Part shown: positions 36,752-48,399 of the stretch, in pieces
Layout: each line of letters starts with the position of its first letter
Numbering within the stretch: position 1 is the first letter of the stretch
The notes under the pieces: generated by a model
Database searches by the model: none
What the model was told of the DNA's origin: nothing
Seen by the model: only the letters and a program-made list of their open reading frames with translations
Made by a program: the position numbers and the translations under genes
Assembly: GCA_965153355.1 (NCBI GenBank)
Contig: OZ231126.1
Span: forward strand, 91,140,001-91,204,000
Reading direction: 5' to 3'
From: Flaccisagitta enflata
Lineage: Eukaryota > Chaetognatha > Sagittoidea > Aphragmophora
DNA: 64,000 bases

Positions 36752-37342
36752 GTCGGGGTGCAAACGAAGGCTAAGCTTCGGTTTCAGACTCTTTCTAAAC
36801 TATATAAATGACCAGATCATAATTTTTTTGAATGAAATTTATAGTTTTATAGTTTAGAATTATCCTATTAGCAAAAGAAAACCTTGTATGATAAAGGGAT
36901 TGCTTTGTTTTACTGATAAAGACAAGAAATGATCACTCAAAGTAATAGATTCTTTCAAAATTCAAAACCTATGAAGGGAAAATTCTAAGACTTGAACAAA
37001 TTCAACAATTTTGCATTTCTAAGAACATGGCCCCCATCTTATATGTTCTTAGAATGAGGCCATGTTTTTGAAAATGCAAAATTTTACATTTAGAAAAAGT
37101 CTTAGAATTTTCCCTAAGACAAGTCAGGTTGCAAAATCAAATTTTTTTTACAATTCCTCCATTTTTTCTCCACTTTTCACTTTCCCAGCATTTTTTTTCC
37201 ACCAATGCTTTTCCATGCAAAGCTAAAATAAATATGATGTAATGATTATATTCTTTGATAAAAAAAATCTAAATTAATAAAATTTAAGATATTGACAAAA
37301 TTGGTTTGACTCTTGAAATTTGGTCCTCGTTTGCACCTCGAC
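36752..37342. mobile_element. 591-bp MITE, GTCGGGGTGC ends, GTAT duplication
   Basis: Left end GTCGGGGTGCAAACGAAGG; reverse complement of right end GTCGAGGTGCAAACGAGGAC. The 4-bp direct repeat GTAT flanks both sides (36748-36751 and 37343-37346). The middle (37010-37090) is a palindrome around AGAACATGGCC and GGCCATGTTTTTGAAAATGC. Related palindromic cores lie at 37440-37510, 40165-40255 and 50260-50345. It encodes no protein. Confidence 0.75.
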
Positions 37343-37346
37343 GTAT

Positions 37347-38190
<844 letters not shown>

Positions 38191-38204
38191 TCTCATTTAG
38201 GCAG

Positions 38205-38546
38205 GTGATGAAGGCGAAACTAAAGGCGAGTCGCGGTCGTTCGGCGACCCGAGGAAAAGGCAAAGGCAAATCCGCTTCGCCCGCCAGCAAAAAAGGAGGA
38301 GGGGAGGAGGAGGAGGAGGAGGAGGAGGAGGAGGAGGAGGAGGAGGGAGAAGTCGATGTCGCCAAAATCTAAAAGCTCCTCACCGGCGAAAGGTGGTAAA
38401 GGAGGAGCTAAAGGAGGAGCTAAAGGAGGAGCTAAAGGAGGAGCTAAAGGAGGAGCTAAAGGAGGAAAAGGAGGAAAGGAAGCGGCTGCGAAGGGAAAAG
38501 GAAAAGAAACGGAACCGATCCCGGAGCCTGAGGAAGAATTGCCCAA
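38205..38546 (+). CDS. candidate exon, Lys/Gly/Glu-rich protein, possible frameshift
   Basis: The acceptor is CTCTCTCTCATTTAG and a donor AA|GTGAGA follows base 38546. From the acceptor one frame reads QVMKAKLKASRGRSATRGKG, KSASPASKKGGG and a run of about 14 Glu, then stops at 38372. A second frame, entered within the same GGA tract, reads MSPKSKSSSPAKGG, five KGGA-type repeats, KEAAAKGKGKETEP and PIPEPEEELP. The two halves have matching SPA-K-GG character, so I infer one exon broken by an indel in the GGA tract, either real or an assembly error. The third frame is open throughout but reads as Gly/Arg/Lys-Glu repeats. Basic, Lys-rich tails like this occur in axonemal and chromatin proteins; function unknown. 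Confidence 0.45.
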
Positions 38547-38695
38547 GTGAGATTGAAGGAAAAATACTTTAAATGTCCGGGATTTCTAGGGAAAATTCGT
38601 ACGGACAGATAAAGATGTATGTAAAGATAGACAGGTAGATAGACGGACAGAAAGACAAAAATTGAGGCAGACAGGTTAAACGGACAGAAAGTGAA

Positions 38696-38814
38696 ACAAG
38701 GCCAAGTAGGCCAATAAGGTGCGACATATTGATCGTCGAACGAATGCGTTACAGACCAACCGACCGACAGACCGACGGACAGAGTCAGTTATAGAGGTGC
38801 TTTGTCGCACCTAA
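38696..38814 (+). mobile_element. hairpin-CTAA element, subfamily C, full length
   Basis: Compact copy: ACAAGGCCAAGTAGGCCAAT, AAGGTGCGACATATTG, GTTACAGACCAACCGACC, a short GACGGACAGAG tract, and GAGGTGCTTTGTCGCACCTAA. The 5' GGTGCGAC pairs with the 3' GTCGCACC. At 119 bp it shows the minimal architecture. Confidence 0.9.
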
Positions 38815-38901
38815 AAATGGAGGCAGTAAACTTTCAATGGGGAATCCCCGGGTTAGGTGAAAGACAGACATTCATGTTGTAGGATCAAACGCTTTTTAAG
38901 A

Positions 38902-39334
<433 letters not shown>

Positions 39335-39685
39335 TTTATACATGTACTTGCACAAGAACAATCTGTCTTGGTAACAGTTTGGGTATAGTGAGGGATATTG
39401 TTCCACTTTTCATAAGACTGAAGGCCGAGGATCAAGCTCATCCTAAAGGCATTTCAGAATGTTTTTGGTAATGATGAGGTTTTGATTCAAGTAGTCCACT
39501 ACATATGTAATCCAACAAAAGGCCAATTTTGAACAAACAGTTTGGGCCGTAATGGCAACACCAGTCCACACGCAGGGCTAACAATTTCGTTTCCAGCCAT
39601 ATTGGTGCTTCCAGTGGTAAAATCATTGAGCAGATAAGATCAGGCATTTAATGTTTATCCATTCCAGGTGCATAACATCAAATTG

Positions 39686-39910
39686 TCACTTTCTTGCGAG
39701 TACTGAGCGCATAATTTTTTCGCTCCCACATAGGGTTATTTTCAGACACATTTCTTTTGAAAGCATGGCAGGGATTCTTTTTAGGTATGTGTCAAAATTA
39801 TAGGATATAGCACCCAATCCACCCACCACCACTGGTATCACATCACACTCACAGTCCCACATTTTCCCAAGTTCTACTCTTAAGACGGCGAGCATTTGAT
39901 GTCGCAATTT
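39686..39910 (-). pseudogene. non-LTR retrotransposon fragment downstream of RT
   Basis: The - strand frame MRHQMLAVLRVELGKMWDCE continues CDVIPVVVGGLGAISYNFD and TYLKRIPAMLSKEMCLKI. The phrase L-x-K-M-W-x5-VIPVVVGxLGxI is characteristic of the segment after the reverse transcriptase in several LINE clades. A short piece of the same region (RQMLAVVRH) lies in + orientation at 40480-40510. Nothing else of the element is intact nearby. Confidence 0.7.
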
Positions 39911-40119
39911 AGTTTTTCACACCATTTTTTCAACTGTAGTTGAATAATTATGATGTAACAGATATTTTCATGAGATAAATTGTCTCCAGAAATACTCTGT
40001 GTGTATGTCTCTTTCAGATGCTGACCTCAAAAAAACCTTTTAACCAGCAATTCACAATAGAAAAGCAAAGAAAATAAGGATTTTTAGTGAAATGTTGCTT
40101 ACATTTCTTATTTCATTGC

Positions 40120-40270
40120 TACTGTTAAAATTATAAGACTGTAAAATACAGGGAAACTTTGCATATTCAAAAACATAGCCGCCTTTGTTATCAATTTTGG
40201 AAGGCGGCTATGTTCTTCATTTTTGTGTTTTTTCATTTTCTATGCAAAGTTATAATTTTAACAAGCCTCT
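40120..40270. repeat. palindromic MITE core
   Basis: CAAAAACATAGCCGCCTTTG and GGCGGCTATGTTCTTC form an imperfect hairpin flanked by ACTTTGCATA and CTATGCAAAG. It belongs with the core of the element at 36752-37342. Confidence 0.6.
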
Positions 40271-40585
40271 TATCAGTGAACAAATATCAAATTTTGAATA
40301 TTTTCAAGTGATAATATTTACTTAATGATAGCTCCACTTGCTTCTTTGTCCAATTTGAATGCAAATTTTGCAATGAAATATTTACTGCGATATACTGAAA
40401 TAATTCATTTTATATTGTTTTTTATTTTCATTGTCATAAAATTTTCTATTTTGTCCCCTGTTGACACACTAAATCATGCCGTCAGATGCTCGCCGTTGTA
40501 AGGCACTGTATTTTGCCATTTTTTCATTCTCTTTTGTAGCAACATTGACATCACTGGGACAGCTTATATCAATTATGTAGAGATA

Positions 40586-40705
<120 letters not shown>

Positions 40706-40799
40706 CTTACAGACACTGAGACACTCCCACCTACACACATATATATATATTCCATACGACAGATGCCCAGACACACAACGGAACAGAGCAACTAATGAG

Positions 40800-42327
40800 T
40801 AAAAGATAAACTAACAATTGAAACAAGCAATTGAAAAAAGCAAATAAACAAAAAAAAAACATACAAAAATAAACACACTTACTTGAGCAATGCAACATTA
40901 CAGTTACTTTTTCGGAGTGTTGATGATAGAATACAATGAAGGTTGTACATCGCTCAAGCGTTCGTTTCCTTTATTAACGTCGTTATGAATAAGCTTTATT
41001 GGCACGAATTGGCAGAGTTAGTAACCATTTCTCATCGTCAATTTGATATCGTCTTTTTATCGGCCCCACGTGTTTCCTCTTTCACGAGCGCCTCTGCTTT
41101 CCATCTCATCTCTTTCCAAATCTCGGCAAAAGTTGGCTTTCAACCAAAGCAACGTTTCATTTTAGCATCACATTTAAGTGGCTCAGCGCGTCTTTGGGTT
41201 AACGATACTTTCACCCCCCCCCCCCAAAAAAAAAAATAAGATAAAATAAAAGAGGAAATTATGACGATTATCAAGCTCGGTGCTAAATCTTTTGATGTAA
41301 CAATGGCAAAAAAAAAAAACGGACGTGGCGGTTTTTGATGCCTTTGACCGGCTCAGTCTCAATGAAAATACAAAAAATCAGTGACCGTTTGAAAGATCTT
41401 CGAAAGTTCTTCAAATCTAGACCAAGCAGAAAGTTTTAGCTCAAATCGTTTAGAAATGGCAACAGTTTGAAGTGAGCATCACCATAATCTGTCAAAAGAA
41501 GGAATTCTGTACTAGTAATTTTGTCTTTAAAAGCATATAAAACATATCTGACAAAAGGAAACTAAGAAAAATTTAAGAGAAAATGAAAATACAACTCATT
41601 ATCTACAAAATGGCGCCAAGCAGACATTTTTAAGTCAATCCGTTTAGAAATGGTAATCAAATAAAGATATTTAGTCCATGAATTCAAGTTAGAAAAAAAC
41701 GTCATATCTGGCAGATTTCAATTTGATACTCTTTTTTCAAATTAACATAACTTCTAGGGTTTTTAAGTTAGAATTTTGTTCAACGACTCAAATCGAAGAT
41801 TTTTCGAATATCTTTAGAATGGTCATAGATTTTATGTACTTTTTCAAAAGCAGCACCAAGTTATGATAGAAATAAGCAGTGTCCGTTTTTTTTTTTGGCC
41901 ACTGTTAGGGTGATCGGCCAAATCAAAGAGTGTGAAGACATTGGACGTAAAAATGCATCAGATTATGTATAAATGTAAAGTGTATGAACATATATATGAT
42001 GTTGATCTTATTGTAGCTAATTCCAATTCGAGTCTATATTTCGGAGAACCCGTATTTTGGAAATACGGTGTATTTCCCCTCCCGGCTACCTTCTTTTCTG
42101 TTTTCCGTTCTTCTACTTTTGTCCCTGCTTTTTTTTTGTCCTTTCTTTTTTGCTTTCTTCTACTTTTGTCCTTTATTTTTTGTTTCCCTTTATTCTTTAA
42201 TTTTGTCCTTTCTTTTTTGCTCTCTGATACTTTTGTCTTCTCTTTTTTGTTGCCTTCTGTTTTTGTCTTTTTGTTTGCTTTCTTTTATTTTTTCCTTTCT
42301 TTTTATTCCCTTCTGTTTTTGCCCTTT
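40800..42327. other. no supported gene
   Basis: A 98-codon frame at 40943-41239 has no splice or family support. The phrase AAACGGACGTGGCGG near 41319 and its reverse near 41884 could be ends of an AT-rich element of about 560 bp. A CTTTTTTGTC-rich pyrimidine tract fills 42100-42327. Confidence 0.4.
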
Positions 42328-42497
42328 TTAGTCGCGGACACGCGACTTTACACCTTGCCGTGTCGGTCGGTAGGTCAGTCGGTAGGTCGGTCGGTCGGTA
42401 TGTCCGTCCGTCTGTCACATTCTTGAATTCCGAGCGGTTTTTGAATAACTGCTCCTGCCCAACCGTCCGCGACTGGATTGCCGTGTATCCGGCCTTG
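42328..42497 (-). mobile_element. hairpin-CTAA element, subfamily A
   Basis: The - strand begins ACAAGGCCGGATACACGGCA, then CCAGTCGCGGACGGTTGGGC, an ACCGACCGACCTACC tract, and ends GTCGCGTGTCCGCGACTAA. The 5' and 3' motifs agree with each other as GTCGCGGAC. Confidence 0.85.
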
Positions 42498-42569
42498 TTT
42501 TTTAGCTTATTGCTTTCTTTTTTTTTTCGTCACTATTTTTCTTTGCCATATTTCTTTCTTCAACTCAAG

Positions 42570-42647
42570 AATTCCATGAAGGGAAATCTTAGTCGTGGTT
42601 CACTCGTCGACTTCTCAGTAAATGAAAACGGGAATTTTGTGGTCAAG
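42570..42647 (+). CDS. weak candidate internal exon, unknown
   Basis: A 26-codon block NSMKGNLSRGSLVDFSVNEN then GNFVVK sits between a pyrimidine-rich acceptor (TTTCTTCAACTCAAG) and a GTAGCG donor, phase 0 at both ends. The sequence is protein-like but short, with no recognisable family and no partner exons identified. It could be a chance frame. Confidence 0.22.
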
Positions 42648-42949
42648 GTAGCGTCAAGTTTCTTGATTGTCATTGTTTACTTTCTAGTTTCTTCCACTTT
42701 GTGTTTGACTTGGTTAGTATACCAAAACAGGATCGTGCCCGAATGTTTCAAATTTTCAGTGAAATATTTGTGTAAAGAGATGAAAGAAAAGGCGCCCCAA
42801 TCTAACCTTTTCCTTGTCGTTTTTGTTATCAAACAATCTGATGAACCAGACTCATCGGATGACTAGTTTTTTTTGTATCGGAATTTCGAGCTACTTTCGA
42901 GTTACATTATAACACAAAAAAATTCTATGAAAATCATGGATTTTTTTTT

Positions 42950-43790
42950 TACCAGTAATGGCGGCTGTCGCCGTGAGGAAAAAAGTCGTAAGCATTAGTC
43001 ACTTTTCATCAAGCTTTTGTTTTCAGTCACTGCAAATCTTTCTATTTGTTAGATCAAATCAAGAGCGATTGTATGTATTGATTGCACCGAAAATCAGAGA
43101 AAAATAGCTAGAGCTAGATGAGCTAAAATGCACAAAATCACCCAACCAAAAAAACAGCTATGCTCATGATCATGTTTTTTTGTATTTACATGCTCACATC
43201 AAAACTTTTTATATCGATCCAATTTAAATACGAAAAAAAAAACTGAGCTAAATGAGCTAAGTGAGCTAGAATACTTAAAACACTCTTGCAGATGAGCAGC
43301 TATGCTCACTGACATGCTTTTTTGTATCTGCTTGCTTAAACATGTATCAAAATATTTATCTATTTATCACATTTGTAATAAGAAAAAAAAACTGAGCTAA
43401 AAAACACCCTTACAGATGAGCAGCTATGCTCATAAACATGTTTTCTTGCATTTGCATGCTCAAACAAGCATAAATACACTCCTTTATCGATCCAAACTAA
43501 AATCATGATAAATCAAAAACAATTCAATTTGAATTTTTTGTAAAAAATCTTTAAAAAATCATAATGCAAAAAATATTTGTCATAGAGCATCCTGCTTGGC
43601 GCCAAATGAAAGAGAATTATCAAATTTACTTACCTTATTAATTTCATCTGAGGGTGCAATCGGACGATCGTGACACTCAACTTTCTAATAAAAAAATGAA
43701 AACCTTGTTTCTCTGGAATATGTCAAAAAGTCAAAGACTGACTTCGACTTTTTTCCCGATCATCTATTGCATGAAAAATGAAGTAAAAAT
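42950..43790 (-). repeat. reverse copy of the 20.3-21.5 kb dispersed repeat
   Basis: Starts CCAGTAATGGCGGCTGTCGC, repeats ACAGCTATGCTCATGA-type units about 110 bp apart three times, and ends with AATGAAAGAGAATTATCAAATT and AAAGTCAAAGACTGACTTCG. These match the 20309-21480 copy in reverse. Confidence 0.8.
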
Positions 43791-44230
43791 GAGCATTTGT
43801 GAGTGAATTCTATTTACCCAATCTTTTAACGGCAAAATCTATAATTTTAAATGTCTACATGTTCTTGAAAAAGTTGTGTGAAAAGATGATTAGAGAAGTA
43901 ACCGTATTTGATATTTTCTTGGTATTAAAATCATTTTGTTGGTACACAAAATTTTCTCTTACTCAATTTACTACAAATCATTACTTATATCGCTGATTCA
44001 TAGTAACAATAAAAAAATGATTTTAAAGTGAAGCATTTGTATCAAACAAGATAGTAAAAAAACACTGCGAGATGATTTGCCAAAAAATTCTTCCCCTCCT
44101 TTTTTCCCCGTTTGACACTTTGAAATGTCACAAGAGTGATCCCAGTTCCGATTCTGCAATTCCGCCTGTCTCAAGCCAGGCCTTTGGATCTTGTATATGT
44201 GACCATCTCAAAAGAGAATCTGCAAGAGAC

Positions 44231-44238
44231 TATAAAAG
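44231..44238 (+). promoter_or_regulatory. TATA box of the histidine-rich protein gene
   Basis: TATAAAAG lies 127 bp upstream of the ATG; a pyrimidine-rich TCACTC about 35 bp downstream is a likely start site. Confidence 0.6.
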
Positions 44239-44357
44239 CGAAGAAGTGATTCCACTAAGATCATCTCTCTTCTTTCACTCGATTCGGATAGTTTTGAATT
44301 TTTGGTCGTTTTAATTTTGTTTTTAATTCTACGGTGGAAAATCGCATTTAAAAAAAA

Positions 44358-45742
44358 ATGAATGGGATTTCATTTGGCGTTTTTCTGAGCGGCGTGGTTG
44401 CCGCCGTCGTGGCCGCGCCCACCATCCCCAGGTGATTATTATTTTATCTTTGACAAGCTGATTAATGAGTTTTGTTTTGCTCTTTTTTTAAAGTTATACT
44501 GAATGATGTCATCAAATGGGACAACCGTTAAAAAAAAACAGCAGGGAAGACACGTAAAGTTAAGTTTCATGCTAATGAACAAGGCCGGATACACGGCAAA
44601 CCAGTCGGGTACAAGTGGACAGGAGCAATGATGCGAAAACTGCTCGCAATATAGAAATGTGACTGACGGACCTATCGATCGACTCGGTAAGGTGTAGAGT
44701 CGCGTCTCCGCGACTTATAAGACAATTTCTTCTCAGCCGTCTTAGCCTCAGCTTTATAAAATCTCTTTTTAAGAATTGAATTAAAGAAATTGATGTAAGC
44801 CCGAAGTAGTTCTTGTTGTTGTTATAACATGTCAATGTCAATGTCAATGTTTAGACATACCTCCATGTACGTATGTTTGTAATCCTGCAGTGAAATTGCT
44901 TCGCGCGCCACCGAATTGGCTTCGTCCGTCGACACTTTGACCCAATCGATGAAAGACAATCCTTCCGCTGAAGACTTTGACGCGGCCATGAAGCAGCTCG
45001 TCAACAACTACGTCGACTTCGAGAAGACCATCGCCGACAGGTGAGAGATGGGACAAGCCCACATCATTTTCGAATCTTATTGTTATACTTTCAATCAGTC
45101 GATCGTTGTCTGTTTTTGTTTGACTACAGTTCGAATAATGGAGGAAGGTATTTAAGATATTTACAAACTTGATATTTAAAGAGTTGTTCATCACAAGTGA
45201 ACCCTGAGTTTAGTTGCTATGGAAACCAAAATATTTTTCAAACATATGACCACTAAATAATAATACTGAGAAATACATCAATCTCAAACTTGTAAACTTT
45301 CCCACAGTATGTTTTGTAAGAATATTGCTCGTTTGACCGTTGCTAGAGAGCATCATACCTAGCAACCGCTAAATGATGCTCCCTAGCAACGGCTAAACGA
45401 GCAATATTCTTACAGGACATACTGTGGGAAAGTTGTAGCAAATTTAATTTTGAGCAATGTTCCCTGATAATATTTCTCAAAATATTTATATTTTAGTAGT
45501 TATAAATGTTTGAAAAAACAATTTTGGTTTCCATAGCAACCAAAAAACTCAGGGACAAAAGCATCAAGTGAACAACTTATATTTCAAATATCAAGTTTGT
45601 CAAATGAAATTAAGACACTTAAATACCTTCCTCCAGTTTAGGCTGTTATTCCACGAACCCCACTGTATCTTTTTCCATCTATCCATTGACTTCACCCTAC
45701 TTTCTTGAAGAAAGGTCTTTTCCTCTCTCTCTCTTGCCCTCT

Positions 45743-45805
<63 letters not shown>

Positions 45806-46834
45806 CTTCCTTTTCCTCTTCCTTATCGTTTTTTTTTTTACATTCTTTCATCTCAAATTCTCTTTCTCTTTTCTTTCTCAAAGTTACGTCAAATTGACTG
45901 GCAAGAAAGAAGATTCCGAGGAGTCTTTCAAATCTTACTACAAAGCTGTGGAGAAATTGTGGCAATCTGTTTTCGGCGACAGAAACGGCAAAGATGACGT
46001 CACGATGGCTGGTTTGGTGACGGCGGCGAAACACATCTCACAACAGATGGTGCAACTAGTCCCTCAACTGCAGATGACAGCCGCACATCTCGACCAACTC
46101 CTCGCCCACGGAGAGGTCAGTCAGGCAATTGGTTTCGAACAATTCTTAGTCGCGTGCACGCGACACTATCACTCGCTGTGTTGGTCGGTCTGTCTGTCGG
46201 TCTATTAGCACTTTTGTTTTCCGTTGGGGCGTTTTCTTTTTTCATTTTTATATTTCTACACCTGCCAAATATTTTATAGGCTATACAAAATAGCATTTTT
46301 TATCATTGTTCCCGCACATTGACCCAAATCTATTTTATCTTCTTATCCTTTATGGAACTTGATGTTTTTTTTTTTTTGCATAGATTGAAATCTTCTCCTT
46401 ATTATCATTATATTGTCCAATCCATGGCCTATGAAATTTTGAAACGTTTTTGTCAACAGGTTTTGTTCATCATTGCCGATGACGCTCATCACATCATCCA
46501 TCCTCAAGTTGAGAAAAAAGAAGAAGGCGAAGACAAAGACGAGGATGAGAAGAGGAAGAAACGTCACGCCGACATCTTCTGGGCAGCGCACGGACATCAC
46601 GGACATCACGGCCACCACCACGGTCACCATCACGGCCACCATTGGGGACATCATCACGGACACCACGGCCACCACTGGGGACATCACGGTCATGGTCATC
46701 CCCAAGGCCACTGGCCTTACAACGTGTTCTGGGCCGAACATCAATGGGGTCCTTATGGACAGCATTGGACCGGCCACGCTCATCACCCTCATCATCACTG
46801 GGGTCATGGCCATCATGGGCATCACGGATGGTAG
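44358..46834 (+). CDS. secreted histidine-rich protein, complete, four exons
   Basis: Exons 44358-44431, 44891-45040, 45884-46115 and 46460-46834 join to 276 codons with GT/AG introns. Residues 1-20 (MNGISFGVFLSGVVAAVVAA) look like a signal peptide. Residues 25-170 form a mostly helical acidic/polar domain (ATELASSVDTLTQSM, SFKSYYKAVEKLWQSVFG, ISQQMVQLVPQLQM) that I do not recognise. An acidic run EEGEDKDEDE is followed by KRKKR at 183-187, a furin-type site. The last 89 residues contain about 39 His in GHH/GHHH repeats with Trp and Gly. The tail should bind Zn or Cu. Comparable compositions occur in invertebrate sclerotised or metal-binding secreted proteins, but I claim no homology. TATA box and AATAAA flank the gene; introns carry mobile elements. 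Confidence 0.85.
44579..44719 (+). mobile_element. hairpin-CTAA element, subfamily A, in intron 1
   Basis: ACAAGGCCGGATACACGGCA, CCAGTCGGGTACAAGTGG, a very short ACGG remnant, GGTGTAGAGTCGCGTCTCCG and CGACTTA. The internal tetranucleotide tract is nearly absent. Confidence 0.8.
45139..45635. mobile_element. 497-bp fold-back element in intron 2
   Basis: Ends TGGAGGAAGGTATTTAAG in perfect inverted repeat. The arms continue through AAACTTGATATTT, CAAGTGAA, TTTCCATAGCAACCAAA and TTTCCCACAGTATG to a centre at CATACCTAGCAACCGC. Almost the whole element is self-complementary, with no coding capacity. No clear target duplication. Confidence 0.85.
45745..45807. repeat. (TTTC)n tract near the exon 3 acceptor
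   Basis: A pure TTTC array that, with following CT-rich sequence, forms a 100-bp pyrimidine tract before the AAAG acceptor at 45883. Confidence 0.9.
46146..46215 (-). mobile_element. hairpin-CTAA element, 3' stub of subfamily A in intron 3
   Basis: TTAGTCGCGTGCACGCGACA and GTGTTGGTCGGTCTGTCTGT are the hairpin end and the start of the tetranucleotide tract. The rest is missing. Confidence 0.7.
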
Positions 46835-46980
46835 TGATGATTGGAAACATTGATGGGGGTAGTGATTTTTATATGATTGGCTAGAGAAAAAAATATGGCA
46901 ATGATCATATGTTCAAATTTTAGAAAATTGTTCTCTTTTCCTGTAGTTATGTTACTCGTTCTTTATTTGTCGTTATAAAC

Positions 46981-46986
46981 AATAAA
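46981..46986 (+). promoter_or_regulatory. poly(A) signal of the histidine-rich protein gene
   Basis: AATAAA lies 147 bp after the stop codon, in AT-rich sequence. Confidence 0.65.
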
Positions 46987-47166
46987 ACGCAGTAGACTAT
47001 GAAAACCTTTGTTGCGATTTTCACTCTCTGACTTCTTACGCTTCAAGTAGATAGAGCATAAGAGCAATAGTGAAGAAAAAGACTCGAATACAGCCTATCT
47101 AAGTTATTAGCCATTATGTCACTGAATTAATATCTTTATTTGCTTGTGATTTATCAACATCCTCTT

Positions 47167-47793
47167 TTTAGTTGCGGACAAGCATCTCTTTAAGAGGCTT
47201 TGTCCGTGTGTCGGTCCGTCTGTCAGTCCGTCCATTGGTCCATCTGTCCATCGGTCCGTCTGTCCATCGGTCCGTCCGTAAAGGTGATTAAGTCGAAAAG
47301 TGAAAAAATGAGCGTTTTTGATACTTTTAGGCAACGGTCCCAAAGGGGTCGATGACCTATGCCTTCACACATATGGGGAATTTTCTCCTCCTCCTCCTCC
47401 TCCTTCTTCTACCCCCCCGTCTGCCAAATTCTTTCAAATTTTTCCAAATTCTGCCAATTTTCTGCCAATTTTTGCCAAATTCTGCTATATTCTTCCAAAC
47501 TTTGCTAAATTCTGCCAAATTATGCCAAGAGGGAGAAGGAGATAAAGGAGGAGGAGAAAATTCATTGTATGTGTGAAAGCATAGGTCATCAACTCCTTCG
47601 GGGCCACTATCCTGCACCTTCTCTCAATCTTAATCACAAACTACTCCAGCAGGGCACGGGTACTGCTGACCATCTGATGATTTTGCGACTTCTTATAAAT
47701 CTTTGTGCATGGAGTGGGGTTTGGGGTGCGGATGAGGGTTGGATGCCCCTGCTCACCCGTCCGCAACGATATTGTGACCCCACGTCACTTGTT
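47167..47793 (-). mobile_element. hairpin-CTAA element, subfamily D, carrying a nested fold-back
   Basis: The - strand start ACAAGTGACGTGGGGTCAC and ATCGTTGCGGACGGGTGAGC lie near 47790. The (ACGG)n-like tract and hairpin end GCTTGTCCGCAACTAA lie near 47168-47280. The 5' GTTGCGGAC is the reverse complement of the 3' GTCCGCAAC. The middle is occupied by the fold-back repeat at 47330-47605 and a piece of subfamily E. Confidence 0.8.
47330..47605. repeat. fold-back repeat with TCTGCCAAATT inner units
   Basis: Arms GGTCGATGACCTATGCCTTC, CACACATATGGGGAATTTTC and their reverse copies near 47555-47600 enclose about nine degenerate TTCTGCCAAATT units. Related arm sequence occurs near 55940, 57255 and 63800. 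Confidence 0.75.
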
Positions 47794-47869
47794 TCAATAA
47801 GCAAACAACCGACCTACCATAATGTATTTATCAAAATTTGTGCACAAAGAAATCAAAATTGTACTAAAA

Positions 47870-48072
47870 ACAAGGCCAACACCTATAAGTCGCGTGCGAG
47901 ACTTACAGATTGACTTAGAATGACTTAGAATGACTTAGAATGACTCAATATGCTCTTAAATAACTTACAATGACTTAAAGAAGTAAAATTGATAAAAAAA
48001 AGTTAAAGTGTGACCGACCAACCGACAGACAGACGGACAAAGCGGGGTGTAGAGTCGCGTGCACGCGACTAA
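47870..48072 (+). mobile_element. hairpin-CTAA element, subfamily A, with 11-bp inner repeats
   Basis: ACAAGGCCAACACCTATAAG, AGTCGCGTGCGAGAC, then four GACTTAGAATG units, a GACCGACCAACC/ACAGACAGACGG tract, and GTCGCGTGCACGCGACTAA. The hairpin is a perfect palindrome. Confidence 0.88.
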
Positions 48073-48399
48073 TTATCAATTCATACCATAATCTGTACAA
48101 TTGTCCCTAGCATGAGCACAATTACAATAGTGAACCATTTACTATTTACTAACCAACTTTAGAAGCAGATTTGTCTATGAAGTATGAAGTACCGATTTCA
48201 AGCGTCATTGATTAGTGGCGGAACTACTTGTATCTAGATCTTTTTAAATCTATAAGAGAATTTGTCCGTCCATTGGTCCGGCCGTTGGTCCATCCATCCA
48301 CCCATCTTTCTGTCAATCCGTCAGTCGGTCCGGGGGTTGGAGTGAGGCGTCGCTTATTTTCTATTCGTCAATCTCGATCTCTATCCTTGTGGCTTTTGG

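Noticed and set aside
40943-41239. 98-codon frame starting MYIAQAFVSF
   Set aside because: No splice sites, no recognisable domain, ends in a C-run and A-run.
46343-46825. 160-codon - strand frame opposite the His-rich exon
   Set aside because: Antisense shadow of the GHH repeats; the + strand has splice sites, signal peptide, TATA and poly(A) support.
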